From positions 1 to 47,466 of the forward strand of contig SVOS01000013.1 in the NCBI GenBank assembly GCA_015066245.1: a stretch of 47,466 nt of DNA. The letters run 5' to 3'. Position numbers and translations under genes: made by a program. Source of the DNA: Oscillospiraceae bacterium. Lineage in GTDB: Bacteria; Bacillota; Clostridia; Oscillospirales; Acutalibacteraceae. The notes below the pieces were generated by a model. The model ran no database searches, was not told where the DNA came from, and saw nothing but the letters and a program-made list of their open reading frames with translations. Shown in pieces: positions 1 through 7,433 of the stretch. The first letter of the stretch is position 1, and each line of letters opens with the position of its first letter.

Positions 1-1
1 T

Positions 2-532
2 CACAAAATTCTGGGTGCTCAGATTGTTGGCTTTGACGGAGTGGACAAGCGAATGGATGTTATCGCCACCGCTATCCGATTGGGTGCAAAGGTCACCGAC
101 TTGACAAAGCTTGAGCTTTGCTATGCACCGCCTTTCTCATCGGCAAAAGACCCTGTGAATATGGTGGGCTTCGTGGCCGAGAATGTTATCACAGGCAAGC
201 TCAAACAGTTCTTCTGGCACGATGTTGAGAATCTGCCAAGAGATTCAAGCGTAACTCTTCTGGACACACGAACCGCCACCGAGGTTGCAAGGGGCAGAAT
301 CGACGGCTTTATGCATATTCCTCTGGACTCTCTCCGTGAGAGAATCGCTGAAATTCCCAAGGACAAGCCTGTGTATGTGCATTGCCACAGCGGACTGAGA
401 AGCTACATCGCCTGCCGAATCCTGACAGGCTACGGCTTTGACTGTTACAACCTGGCAGGAGGCTACAGATTCTACGAGTCGGTTATAAACGAGAAATCCG
501 TGCCTGAATATATTTGTACCGAGTGTAAATAA
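2..532 (+). CDS. CoA-disulfide reductase/NADH oxidase-like flavoprotein with C-terminal rhodanese domain (5' end outside window)
   Basis: The frame is open from the first bases, so only the C-terminal part of the gene is present. The first ~75 residues look like the dimerisation domain of FAD-dependent pyridine nucleotide-disulfide oxidoreductases (the GAQIVG and D-K-R-x-D-V-I-A-T-A segments are typical). They are followed by a rhodanese domain with DTRTATEVARGRI and the active-site loop H-C-H-S-G-L-R-S; the catalytic Cys codon is near 383. This domain pair is known from CoA-disulfide reductases that handle persulfide or disulfide substrates in the cytoplasm. The N-terminal FAD and NAD binding parts are not visible, so the exact reaction is inferred. 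The gene ends at a strong hairpin shared with the convergent cstA gene. Confidence 0.85.
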   Translation, partial: HKILGAQIVGFDGVDKRMDVIATAIRLGAKVTDLTKLELCYAPPFSSAKDPVNMVGFVAENVITGKLKQFFWHDVENLPRDSSVTLLDTRTATEVARGRIDGFMHIPLDSLRERIAEIPKDKPVYVHCHSGLRSYIACRILTGYGFDCYNLAGGYRFYESVINEKSVPEYICTECK

Positions 533-546
533 GAACCACAAAGAAA

Positions 547-582
547 AGCAACCTTGCGTTTGATGTGCAAGGTTGCTTTTTG
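547..582. terminator. Bidirectional intrinsic terminator
   Basis: A perfect 10-bp stem (548-557 with 567-576, GCAACCTTGC) and a 9-nt loop, followed by a T run on the plus strand. The A-rich left flank gives a T-rich tail on the minus strand. It sits between two convergent genes and can serve both. Confidence 0.85.
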
Positions 583-628
583 ATTTTGCTATTTTGTTTG
601 GGTTAACAGGTCTGTAAATGTATATTCT

Positions 629-2356
629 TTAGTTAACCTTTTCGCTGATTTTCTCAGGTTCTGTTTCGATTTCTTCGTCTTTGCCGAAGAGCTTCTTAAC
701 TCCGTCAATAACCACGCAAACGCCCAAAACCACAATAAGAGTTGCGAACACAAGCTGTAAAACATCGCCGAAGATGTCTGCACTTGTAGCGGTTACAAGC
801 ACCTTTGCCTTTGAGAAAATTGTCATTGAAAGTGCAGTAAAGGTAACTGCCATCATAACACCCAGAGGGATATAAAGGAACCAGCGAACCTTCTTCTTTC
901 GCTTGAGGAACACCGCACAGGCAAGGAACGCAAACACAGAGAGAAGCTGGTTTGAAGCACCGAACAAAGCCCAGATGTTCTTATAGCCTACCAAGGTAAG
1001 ACCAAAGGCAAGCGCAAGAGTTATAAAGGTTGCGAAGTATTTGTTTGTAAGTACCTTTCTTACAGGACCGATGTTTTCATCTTTGATGGAATCATCGAGG
1101 AAAAGCTCCTGAAAAGAGAGTCTGCCGACTCTTGCAACAGAGTCAAGGGATGTGAGGGCGAAGGCTGAAATTGAAAGAGTGATGAGGGTGAAAACCACAT
1201 CGTTGGGAAGTCCCATTTTTGTAAGGAAGCCTGCCACCGCACCTGCGAAAATCTGAGCAGGTGTTTCAAGACCCTGAGCTGAAGCCTCACCGGTTGCAAA
1301 GGATGCAACTGCGATAAGAGCTACAACGGCAAGCATACTCTCAAGGAGCATTGCACCGAAAGAAACAGGGAGCATATCCTTTTCGTTTTTAATTTGCTTT
1401 GAAGCAGTACCTGAGGAAACCAGAGAATGGAAGCCTGAAACTGCACCGCAGGCGATAGTTACGAAAAGTATGGGGAAAAGATAATTGCCGTCTACGTTAA
1501 AGCTTGTGAAAGCGGGCAGGTTTATAGTGGGATTTGCAACGAAAACGCCTACAACTGCCGCCAGAATCATAACAACCAGAAGGTAACTGTTGAGGTAATC
1601 TCTGGGCTGCAAAAGAAGCCACACAGGCACAACCGAGGCAATAAAAATATATACAAAAACTAAAATGTGCCAAGCGTTAAGCGGCAGATACATAGGGAAA
1701 TTAAGGCCGATTACAACAGCACCAACAAGCATAGCTATGGCGATTACTGTATTAACGGCAGCGGGAAGCTTTGTGTATTTAAGCAACAGTCCCAAAGCAA
1801 TAGCAAACACAATGAACATCATTGAGGTGGTTGCCACTGCACCGTTGGAGGTTATGTTGGCACCTCTTACGCCTTCGGTTACTGTGTAGCCCATAAATGT
1901 GCCTGCAACTATGTCTGCAAAAGCTGCAACAACAAGAATACAGAAAAGCCACACAAAAAGCAGAAACATTTTCTTACCTGTTTTACCGATGTATTTTTCG
2001 ATAATATATCCTATGCTTCTGCCTTTGTTACGAACAGATGCGTACATAGAGGTAAAGTCCTGCACTGCACCGAAGAACACACCGCCTATAAGCACCCACA
2101 AAAGCACAGGCACCCAACCGAAGATTGCCGCCTGAATGGGGCCGTTGATAGGACCTGCACCTGCAATGGATGCAAACTGATGGCCGAACACCACGCTTCT
2201 GGGAGCAGGCTCATAGTCAACACCGTCTCTCTGCTCGTAAGCAGGAGTTTTACGCTTGGGGTCTATTCCCCATTTTTTAGCAATCCATCTGCCGTAAAAA
2301 ATGTATGCTAAAAGCAACACAGCAATGGATATAAGCATAATGGTTATACCGTTCAT
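629..2356 (-). CDS. cstA: CstA family carbon starvation/pyruvate-peptide transporter
   Basis: A 575-residue polytopic membrane protein. It shows the conserved CstA N-terminal region: a short first helix, then P-A-Y-E-Q-R-D-G-V-D-Y, then the G-H-Q-F-A-S-I-A-G-A-G-P-I-N-G-P block. Many further hydrophobic segments follow. Family members import pyruvate or peptides when carbon is scarce; the substrate here cannot be read from sequence. The start is well supported by AAGGAGG seven bases upstream. Transcribed alone from a good promoter at 2403-2431, it ends at the bidirectional hairpin near 565. The C-terminal tail is Glu/Lys-rich and cytoplasmic. No btsSR-type two-component genes are adjacent. 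Confidence 0.93.
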   Translation of the reverse strand: MNGITIMLISIAVLLLAYIFYGRWIAKKWGIDPKRKTPAYEQRDGVDYEPAPRSVVFGHQFASIAGAGPINGPIQAAIFGWVPVLLWVLIGGVFFGAVQDFTSMYASVRNKGRSIGYIIEKYIGKTGKKMFLLFVWLFCILVVAAFADIVAGTFMGYTVTEGVRGANITSNGAVATTSMMFIVFAIALGLLLKYTKLPAAVNTVIAIAMLVGAVVIGLNFPMYLPLNAWHILVFVYIFIASVVPVWLLLQPRDYLNSYLLVVMILAAVVGVFVANPTINLPAFTSFNVDGNYLFPILFVTIACGAVSGFHSLVSSGTASKQIKNEKDMLPVSFGAMLLESMLAVVALIAVASFATGEASAQGLETPAQIFAGAVAGFLTKMGLPNDVVFTLITLSISAFALTSLDSVARVGRLSFQELFLDDSIKDENIGPVRKVLTNKYFATFITLALAFGLTLVGYKNIWALFGASNQLLSVFAFLACAVFLKRKKKVRWFLYIPLGVMMAVTFTALSMTIFSKAKVLVTATSADIFGDVLQLVFATLIVVLGVCVVIDGVKKLFGKDEEIETEPEKISEKVN

Positions 2357-2402
2357 AGTGTCCTCCTTAAACTGAAAATTTCAAAGGATTCGGATCAATT
2401 TT

Positions 2403-2431
2403 ATTATAATACTTATTATTTCTCTATGCAA
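2403..2431 (-). promoter_or_regulatory. Sigma-A-type promoter of cstA
   Basis: On the minus strand, -35 TTGCAT (2426-2431), 17-bp spacer and -10 TATAAT (2403-2408), about 45 bp upstream of the cstA start codon. Confidence 0.7.
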
Positions 2432-2440
2432 TATTTTTGT

Positions 2441-2477
2441 TTTTCATTGATTACAGCGGTCCAAATTTTGACTGCAA
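2441..2477 (+). repeat. Short dispersed repeat L, copy 1
   Basis: A ~36-bp sequence with core CAGCGGTCCAAATTTTGACT. Related copies lie at 4091-4126 and 5101-5137, all in the same orientation. Each lies in a promoter region of a neighbouring gene; here it is just upstream of the cstA -35 element. Confidence 0.6.
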
Positions 2478-2492
2478 GAACAGCATAACCAA

Positions 2493-2587
2493 CTTGGCTT
2501 TAATTGAATAGTAAGTTAACATACAAACGAAAAAGAACTCCCTTAGGGTGAGCGTGTGAAAAAGCTCAAATCCTCAGGGAGTTTTGC
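2493..2587 (+). repeat. Structured dispersed repeat R, copy 1 (terminator-like hairpin)
   Basis: About 95 bp, closely matching 4837-4935. It carries a long imperfect hairpin (ACTCCCT pairing with AGGGAGT, and an inner GAGC/GCTC stem). The right arm is followed by TTTT on the plus strand, and the left arm by a T-rich tail on the minus strand. It can therefore terminate the DUF1295 gene that ends at 2605. Confidence 0.7.
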
Positions 2588-2604
2588 GATTATGTGTTTT
2601 TCAT

Positions 2605-3459
2605 TCATTTTTTAATGGGTAAAAGCATTCGGGTTTGCTTTTTGTATTCGGCAAAGCCCTCTTTCTTTGACTGTTTACCGTCGGCCATAGGTATGCTGAC
2701 AGCTAAGAAAAGCACAGTATTTGCCACGGCACCTGCCACAAGGTACCATGCACTCGGCTCCGCCAGAACAACTGCCAAAGCCACACCCCACCACATTAAA
2801 ATCTCGCCAAGGTAATTGGGGTGTCGGGAGTATTTCCAGAGTCCGACTCTAATAAATTTTGTAGTTCTGTTTTTCTGATATTTATGCATCTGAATATCGG
2901 CTATACCCTGCATAGTTGCCGATGCAACCGCAAGGCAAATGAAACCCAGACTGCCGACGTTAAGGCTTAAACCCTGACGGATTGCATAAACCGCAGGCAA
3001 GGTGCAACCGTACACCACAAGGGTAGGCACCATATGGATTCCCACGAAATTGATGATAGGATAAAACGCACCTGTCTTCTCACTCAGCATAGTGTATCGC
3101 CAGTCCTGATGGGTAAGGTTACCAAAAGTGTAAGCCCAGTTAGCGGTAAGACGCACCGCCCAGAACGTTATGGCGACAATCAGCAACACACCCAAGGCGG
3201 TGAGGTCTTTGCCAAAGGCAAAAGCCATCACAATTACAGGAGGCTGAACACTCCAGTAAGGGTCGTAAACCGAGGCGTTGCCGAATATAAGGCTGAATAT
3301 AAAAGTCACAACAGTTGCCACGGCATCTGCCACCAACAGAGAAAGCCACCAATCAAAACCGAGGGCTTTGTAGGTTGCCATACCTGCCACTGTCGCAATT
3401 ATGTAAATTACCGCAATCACAGCAAAGCTTAAAGCCCTGCTTTCTTTAAGTTTCCTCAT
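2605..3459 (-). CDS. DUF1295 (steroid 5-alpha-reductase-like) membrane protein
   Basis: A 284-residue polytopic membrane protein. Its C-terminal half holds the family signature L-W-K-Y-S-R-H-P-N-Y-L-G-E, typical of DUF1295 and the wider isoprenylcysteine methyltransferase/steroid reductase fold. Members are thought to be lipid- or isoprenoid-modifying membrane enzymes; the substrate is not known here. The start overlaps the stop of the upstream VanZ gene by four bases (ATGA), with GGAGCAG upstream, so the two are translationally coupled in one operon. Transcription ends at the R repeat hairpin. Confidence 0.88.
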   Translation of the reverse strand: MRKLKESRALSFAVIAVIYIIATVAGMATYKALGFDWWLSLLVADAVATVVTFIFSLIFGNASVYDPYWSVQPPVIVMAFAFGKDLTALGVLLIVAITFWAVRLTANWAYTFGNLTHQDWRYTMLSEKTGAFYPIINFVGIHMVPTLVVYGCTLPAVYAIRQGLSLNVGSLGFICLAVASATMQGIADIQMHKYQKNRTTKFIRVGLWKYSRHPNYLGEILMWWGVALAVVLAEPSAWYLVAGAVANTVLFLAVSIPMADGKQSKKEGFAEYKKQTRMLLPIKK

Positions 3460-4013
3460 ACTCTGCTCCTGTTTTTAACCTTTGACTTTATACCTTTTGC
3501 AACAAGATAAATTCCGTAGCCAATAATAAAACCCACAGAATTGAGAATCAGATCATCAATGTCCGATACTCTGTCGAAAAACGGCAGTTGCAAAATCTCT
3601 ATTATAAGAGAAAATCCCGCGCCTGCTCCGATTACTTTAAGGTGTGTGTCAAGCTTTTTGAACACCACAGGCCACACGATACCCAAGGGGATAAACATTG
3701 CGGTGTTGCCCACTAAATTGAGGACAATCTCCTTCTTTGTGGGGTAGTCAAAAGCATTTACAAAGGGCACGAAATTAAGCCTCAGCGGAATAATTTTATC
3801 AAAGTCCAGCACAAGGGGCTGAATCACTCCGTCCACCTTTGAGAATGGGAAGAAGGTAAACCTCGCCACCACTACGATGCACACATAAACAAGCAGAAGA
3901 TGAGCTTCCCGTTTGATGTCAAATTTTCTGTTTTTTATAGAGCAAACCGCCCTCACAGCAACCCACACAAGGCTGATTGCAATGAGCAGTTGAGTGTAGG
4001 TAATACAAATCAA
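3456..4013 (-). CDS. VanZ-like family membrane protein
   Basis: A VanZ-type membrane protein with the typical features: F-x-P-F-S-K near the middle, a D-K-I-I-P-L-R-L-N-F-V-P-F stretch, N-L-V-G-N-T-A-M-F-I-P-L-G and a late S-D-I-D-D-L-I-L-N-S-V-G-F motif before the last helix. I start it at TTG 4013, preceded by CGGGGA. The longer in-frame start at 4139 lies upstream of a good promoter (4060-4088) and would be encoded partly by repeat L. The protein is then 185 residues. VanZ homologues are widespread and do not by themselves indicate glycopeptide resistance; their role is not settled. Coupled to the DUF1295 gene by a 4-bp overlap. Confidence 0.8.
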   Translation of the reverse strand: MICITYTQLLIAISLVWVAVRAVCSIKNRKFDIKREAHLLLVYVCIVVVARFTFFPFSKVDGVIQPLVLDFDKIIPLRLNFVPFVNAFDYPTKKEIVLNLVGNTAMFIPLGIVWPVVFKKLDTHLKVIGAGAGFSLIIEILQLPFFDRVSDIDDLILNSVGFIIGYGIYLVAKGIKSKVKNRSRV

Positions 4014-4059
4014 ACAAACACATCCCCGAATACTACAGTTTTCGATTATATTTGTTTTC

Positions 4060-4088
4060 AGTATAACACATTGCCTTTTAAATGTCAC
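4060..4088 (-). promoter_or_regulatory. Promoter of the VanZ-DUF1295 operon
   Basis: On the minus strand, -35 GTGACA (4083-4088), 17-bp spacer, -10 TATACT (4060-4065). Its position makes any start codon upstream of about 4052 unusable and decides the VanZ start. Confidence 0.6.
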
Positions 4089-4090
4089 CT

Positions 4091-4126
4091 TTTCTTTGTT
4101 TACAGCGGTGCAGATTTTGACTTGAC
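4091..4126 (+). repeat. Short dispersed repeat L, copy 2
   Basis: Core CAGCGGTGCAGATTTTGACT, matching copies 1 and 3. It lies immediately upstream of the VanZ operon promoter and between two divergent genes. Confidence 0.6.
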
Positions 4127-4181
4127 AATAAATACTCACTAAGCTACACTTTTTACATCAGATATTTTGTGAGGTGATAGT

Positions 4182-4841
4182 GTGAATAAGGAGTGGTCTG
4201 AACTTAATAAATCGGTGCAAGTATACCTCAAGAAAAGTGAAACATTCAACACAGGCATAGAAACTCTTTTACTTCTTAGAAAAAGTATGCTTAACAAAAT
4301 ATTAGAGCTGAGGGATAATCTCTCTGATGAAGATTTATATAGTATGCCTTTTAAGAACGCTAAGGGTTACCACAGCAAAAGTATTGCATACTCCTTGTGG
4401 CACATTTTCCGTATTGAGGACATTGTAGCTCATACGCTTATCAAAGGTGACGAGCAAATTTTCTTTAAGGATAATTACAAAGTGCGAACATGTTCGCCTA
4501 TAATCACAACAGGCAATGAACTGAATCCTGAGGAAATTTTTGCATTTTCAAAATCCCTTAATACAGCAGAACTTTTCAGCTACATATCTGATGTAGAAAA
4601 ATCAACAACAGAGATTCTTTTATCTCTTAAGTTTGAGGATTTGAAAAAGAAAGTATCTGAAATTAATCGACAAGAGCTTGAAAATCTCAAAGTAGTCAGC
4701 AACAGCGAGGAAGCCCTCTGGCTGATTGACTACTGGTGCGGTAAAGATATCAAAGGTCTTATTCAGATGCCATTCTCACGACATTGGATTATGCATATTG
4801 AAGCCTGTTTAAGAATAGCAACTAAGATAGCAAAAGCTTGA
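4182..4841 (+). CDS. DinB/YfiT-like four-helix-bundle protein
   Basis: A 219-residue mostly helical protein with DinB-superfamily features: an L-W-H-I-F-R-I-E-D segment near residue 72 and a late R-H-W-I-M-H-I-E-A segment. Together these supply the three His residues that usually bind a divalent metal. Superfamily members act as thiol-dependent transferases or metal hydrolases, mostly without known substrate. The start is GTG, chosen for the GAGGTGAT ribosome binding site four bases upstream. Base composition is more AT-rich than the surrounding genes. The stop codon TGA is the first part of repeat copy R2, so gene and repeat abut exactly, which hints that they moved or were inserted together. 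Confidence 0.75.
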   Translation: MNKEWSELNKSVQVYLKKSETFNTGIETLLLLRKSMLNKILELRDNLSDEDLYSMPFKNAKGYHSKSIAYSLWHIFRIEDIVAHTLIKGDEQIFFKDNYKVRTCSPIITTGNELNPEEIFAFSKSLNTAELFSYISDVEKSTTEILLSLKFEDLKKKVSEINRQELENLKVVSNSEEALWLIDYWCGKDIKGLIQMPFSRHWIMHIEACLRIATKIAKA

Positions 4842-4935
4842 CTTTAATCGAATACTAAGCTAACATACAAGCGAAAAAGAACTCCCTGAAGGTGAGCGTG
4901 TGAAAATGCTCGATTACCTCAGGGAGTTTTTGCGA
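4837..4935 (+). repeat. Structured dispersed repeat R, copy 2 (terminator-like hairpin)
   Basis: Second copy of the repeat at 2493-2587, about 85% identical by eye. The ACTCCCTGA/TCAGGGAGT outer stem and GAGC/GCTC inner stem are conserved, with differences mostly in loops and bulges. The hairpin is followed by TTTTT, so it probably terminates the DinB-like gene. Confidence 0.7.
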
Positions 4936-5100
4936 CCACATGTATTCCACAGTGGGGGTTGGAGTGTATGGATTAAGTGGATAAAAGAGTGCCAGAGAGG
5001 GTGTTTTTCCGTACTCTGCACCACTATATGTAGTGAAAAGCACCAGATAAGACAACAATATATGCGTTTGGGAGCAAGATGCCACAGGTTCGGGACCTAT

Positions 5101-5137
5101 TTTTCATTATTTATGGTGGTGCAGATTTTGATTGCAC
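5101..5137 (+). repeat. Short dispersed repeat L, copy 3
   Basis: Core GGTGGTGCAGATTTTGATTG, matching copies at 2441 and 4091. Its last bases form the -35 region of the promoter for the ADP-ribosylglycohydrolase gene. Confidence 0.55.
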
Positions 5138-5161
5138 TGTTTATGGGACATAGGATATGAT
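5132..5161 (+). promoter_or_regulatory. Promoter of the ADP-ribosylglycohydrolase gene
   Basis: -35 TTGCAC (5132-5137), 18-bp spacer, -10 TATGAT (5156-5161), with an overlapping TATAAT just downstream. Confidence 0.5.
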
Positions 5162-5194
5162 ATAATGTAATCATCAAAGAAAAGGAGTGATTTT

Positions 5195-6013
5195 ATGTTA
5201 GGTGCGATTTTAGGCGATATCGTGGGCTCTAAGTATGAATTTGACAACATCAAAACCAAGGATTTTCCCTTTATTTCAAAGGGCTGCACCTTTACCGACG
5301 ACACGGTTATGACTATAGCCATAGCAAGGGCGATTATGCGTATGCACAACGAAGGCTACGATTTCACTATGGCGGTTGTGGAGGAAATGCGGCTTCTTGG
5401 CACTGAATACCCCCATGCAGGCTACGGCGGACGATTCCGATTCTGGCTTTTAAGCGATAACTTTGAGCCTTACCTGAGCTACGGCAACGGCTCGGCTATG
5501 AGGGTTTCGCCCTGTGGACTTTATGCAAGAAGCCTTGAAGAAGCCCTGAAGCTTTCAAAAGAATCCGCTGAGGTTACCCACAATCATCCCGAAGGCATCA
5601 AGGGTGCTCAGGCAGTGGCTGCGGCAATTTACCTTGCCAAAACCAAAAAGCCCAAAGCAGAAATCGCTCAGTACATACGAGAAAACTTTTATCCTCTTGA
5701 AGAAACCCTTGACGAAATCAGATCTTATTATGACTTCGACGAAACTTGCCAGGGTTCTGTGCCTCAGGCTATCACGGCTTTTCTTGAGTCCGAAAGCTAT
5801 GAGGACGCCATAAGAAATGCCGTCTCCATCGGCGGCGACTCTGACACCATTGCCGCTATGGCAGGCTCTATTGCTCTGGCTTTTTACAAAAATCATAGCG
5901 AAGAATGGCAGGAGTATCATTGGGCTCTTTATGAACTTGCCAAAATATTCTTGCCCTCTGATTTTATGAAAACCATTGACGAGTTTGAGGCTCTCTGTAT
6001 CGATAACAACTGA
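5195..6013 (+). CDS. ADP-ribosylglycohydrolase (DraG) family protein
   Basis: A 272-residue cytoplasmic hydrolase of the DraG/ARH fold. The metal-binding motifs are visible: G-D-I-V-G-S at residues 7-12, T-D-D-T at 34-37 and G-G-D-S-D-T at 213-218. These hold the two Mg ions in family members that remove ADP-ribose from proteins or small molecules. An H-N-H-P-E-G-I-K-G-A segment, typical of the family, lies near residue 128. Length is normal for short DraG proteins. The start is supported by AAAGGAG. Monocistronic; no partner ADP-ribosyltransferase is adjacent, so the target is unknown. Confidence 0.92.
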   Translation: MLGAILGDIVGSKYEFDNIKTKDFPFISKGCTFTDDTVMTIAIARAIMRMHNEGYDFTMAVVEEMRLLGTEYPHAGYGGRFRFWLLSDNFEPYLSYGNGSAMRVSPCGLYARSLEEALKLSKESAEVTHNHPEGIKGAQAVAAAIYLAKTKKPKAEIAQYIRENFYPLEETLDEIRSYYDFDETCQGSVPQAITAFLESESYEDAIRNAVSIGGDSDTIAAMAGSIALAFYKNHSEEWQEYHWALYELAKIFLPSDFMKTIDEFEALCIDNN

Positions 6014-6032
6014 AATACTACCAAATAACAAA

Positions 6033-6068
6033 AACTGCCGATATGCTTATGAATACTTATCGGCAGTT
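6033..6068. terminator. Bidirectional intrinsic terminator
   Basis: A 10-bp stem AACTGCCGAT/ATCGGCAGTT (6033-6042 with 6059-6068) with T-rich tails on both strands, between convergent genes. Confidence 0.85.
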
Positions 6069-6081
6069 TTATTTATGTATT

Positions 6082-6810
6082 TTATTTTGAATATGTTTCA
6101 ATAGCCTTGCATATAAACTCCGCGGTGCCTGAGCCGTGTTTGTCAATGTTCTTCTTAAATCTTTCGTCGGCGGTGTACATTACTCCAAGGCCTTTGAGGA
6201 TTTCGTCGGTGCAGGTATAGAAGTTGTTTGTAATAAAGCTTTGGAGCTCTTTCACAAGTGCCCGGGCATCAGCTGAGTCGGGAGTATTGCCCTCTGATTT
6301 GCAGTCTGCAAACTTTTTGAAAACTTCCTTCAAGCCTTCTTCCGCATTATTAAAATCCGTATTCTCGGCTTTCTGCTGATACTCTTTGTAAGCCTCGGTG
6401 TTGCCCCATTTTTCTTTAGCTTCTGATTCGTAATTTGCACGCAGATTTTCAAATTCTGTGTTATCAAATGCGGTCATAATAGTCTCACCTTTCTCGGCAA
6501 GGTCAATGGCATTTATAAGCCGCTCAAGTCTTTCTTTTTTGAGAGTGAGAAGCTTTTTCTGTGCCGATAGTGCCTTGCTTTTATCGTAATTCTCAGAGGA
6601 CAGAATCTCTGAAATCTTGTGTAGAGAGAAATCAAGCTCACGATAGAAAAGTATCTCCTGCATCCGCTCCAGAGATGTTTCGTCATAGTAGCGATAGCCG
6701 TTTTGCTTATCCACAAAAGCGGGTTTTAAGAGCCCTACTTCATCGTAATAATGCAAAGTACGGACACTCACCGAGCAAAGATTCGCAAACTCTCTGATAT
6801 GCATTTTCAT
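6082..6810 (-). CDS. MerR family regulator with TipAS-type effector domain
   Basis: A 242-residue TipA-like activator. Residues 1-70 form the MerR winged helix (I-R-E-F-A-N-L-C-S-V-S-V-R-T-L-H-Y-Y-D-E-V-G-L-L-K-P), followed by a coiled-coil dimerisation helix. The last ~120 residues match TipAS, the helical drug-binding domain (W-G-N-T-E-A-Y-K-E-Y near its start). Family proteins bind hydrophobic drugs or peptides and activate promoters with overlong spacers. I start at ATG 6810 because AGAGGTGAT lies just upstream and because the gene's own promoter (6829-6859) is downstream of the longer start at 6840. The promoter geometry implies autoregulation. Confidence 0.9.
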   Translation of the reverse strand: MKMHIREFANLCSVSVRTLHYYDEVGLLKPAFVDKQNGYRYYDETSLERMQEILFYRELDFSLHKISEILSSENYDKSKALSAQKKLLTLKKERLERLINAIDLAEKGETIMTAFDNTEFENLRANYESEAKEKWGNTEAYKEYQQKAENTDFNNAEEGLKEVFKKFADCKSEGNTPDSADARALVKELQSFITNNFYTCTDEILKGLGVMYTADERFKKNIDKHGSGTAEFICKAIETYSK

Positions 6811-6828
6811 CCAATCACCTCTGAGAGG

Positions 6829-6859
6829 AGTATAAACCATAACGGAGCGTGAGAGTCAA
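6829..6859 (-). promoter_or_regulatory. MerR-type promoter with 19-bp spacer
   Basis: On the minus strand, -35 TTGACT (6854-6859), 19-bp spacer, -10 TATACT (6829-6834). A 19-bp spacer is the hallmark of promoters activated by MerR proteins. The predicted transcript starts only about 10 bases before the MerR gene's start codon, giving a very short leader. Confidence 0.65.
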
Positions 6860-6867
6860 GACTTTTT

Positions 6868-7401
6868 TCATTCAATATAGCTGACAAGCTCATCCATATC
6901 TTTTCGCTTTTTTAAGCGGAGCTTTTCGTCATCTTTGGCATAGCCGAGGGTGATTACAAGTCGCACCGTGCCGTCGATATTTGTGCAGATTTCGCGGATT
7001 TTCTCGTCGTCAAGCCAGCCCAAAATACAGGTGGAAAGTCCTTGGGCAGTTGCCTCGGCGGTAATATATGCAGAGAGGATTCCGATGTCTATGGAACGAT
7101 AATCGTTCTTTTTCATTTTTGCTCCGAGAGCTGCAGTTTTAACGTAAGGCTTTTCGGAAATAACCAGAAGCACGGGAGCCTCGGGCGCAAACTTGTTGAT
7201 ACCCATTCCCTGAGTAGCTTTTGCAACCTTCTTTGCACTTTCGCCTTTGCAGACCGTAATGTGGTAGGGCTGACCGTTGCAGGCTGAGGGAGCAAGCCTT
7301 GCCACCTCCAATATAGCATCAAGTTTTTCTTTCTCCACCATTTTCTCGCTTGCGTATGCTCGGCAGGACTGTCTCTGCTCTGCGATTTCTCTGAAATTCA
7401 T
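6868..7401 (-). CDS. Nitroreductase family FMN protein
   Basis: A 177-residue nitroreductase-fold protein. It has the N-terminal R-Q-S-C-R-A-Y FMN-binding motif at about residues 9-15, the A-R-L-A-P-S-A-C-N-G-Q-P substrate/FMN segment near residues 34-45 and a late T-C-I-L-G-W-L-D segment. Members reduce nitro compounds, quinones or flavins with NAD(P)H; the substrate is unknown here. AAGGAGA lies seven bases before the ATG. It follows the rhodanese lipoprotein by 32 bp on the same strand and is probably cotranscribed from the promoter at 7879-7907. The next gene, the MerR regulator, has its own promoter. Confidence 0.9.
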   Translation of the reverse strand: MNFREIAEQRQSCRAYASEKMVEKEKLDAILEVARLAPSACNGQPYHITVCKGESAKKVAKATQGMGINKFAPEAPVLLVISEKPYVKTAALGAKMKKNDYRSIDIGILSAYITAEATAQGLSTCILGWLDDEKIREICTNIDGTVRLVITLGYAKDDEKLRLKKRKDMDELVSYIE

Positions 7402-7433
7402 AATAATATCTCCTTATTTTTAACGGTTAAAGC

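Larger units (their letters stand above)
4936..5194. other. Non-coding stretch between R2 and the ADP-ribosylglycohydrolase gene
   Basis: No credible gene. Short reading frames on both strands run across the R2 hairpin and show no ribosome binding site or family features. The stretch is rich in short G-runs and small inverted repeats (for example GTGGTGCAG near 5010 on the minus strand and AGGTTCGGGACCT near 5092), then repeat L copy 3 and a promoter. A structured RNA is possible but not supported. Confidence 0.4.

Noticed and set aside
3456..4139. VanZ and VanW genes as a glycopeptide resistance locus
   Set aside because: They are about 27 kb apart, there are no vanHAX or vanRS genes, and both families are common in susceptible Firmicutes.
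3456..4139. The longer VanZ start at 4139
   Set aside because: It lies upstream of a good promoter and its first codons are part of a repeat; TTG 4013 has a Shine-Dalgarno-like site.
5085..5110. tRNA T-loop-like GGTTCGGG sequence
   Set aside because: No acceptor, anticodon or D-arm can be built around it.
4855..5160. Short reading frames of 76 and 86 codons on opposite strands after the DinB-like gene
   Set aside because: Both run through the R2 hairpin repeat, lack ribosome binding sites and show no family features.
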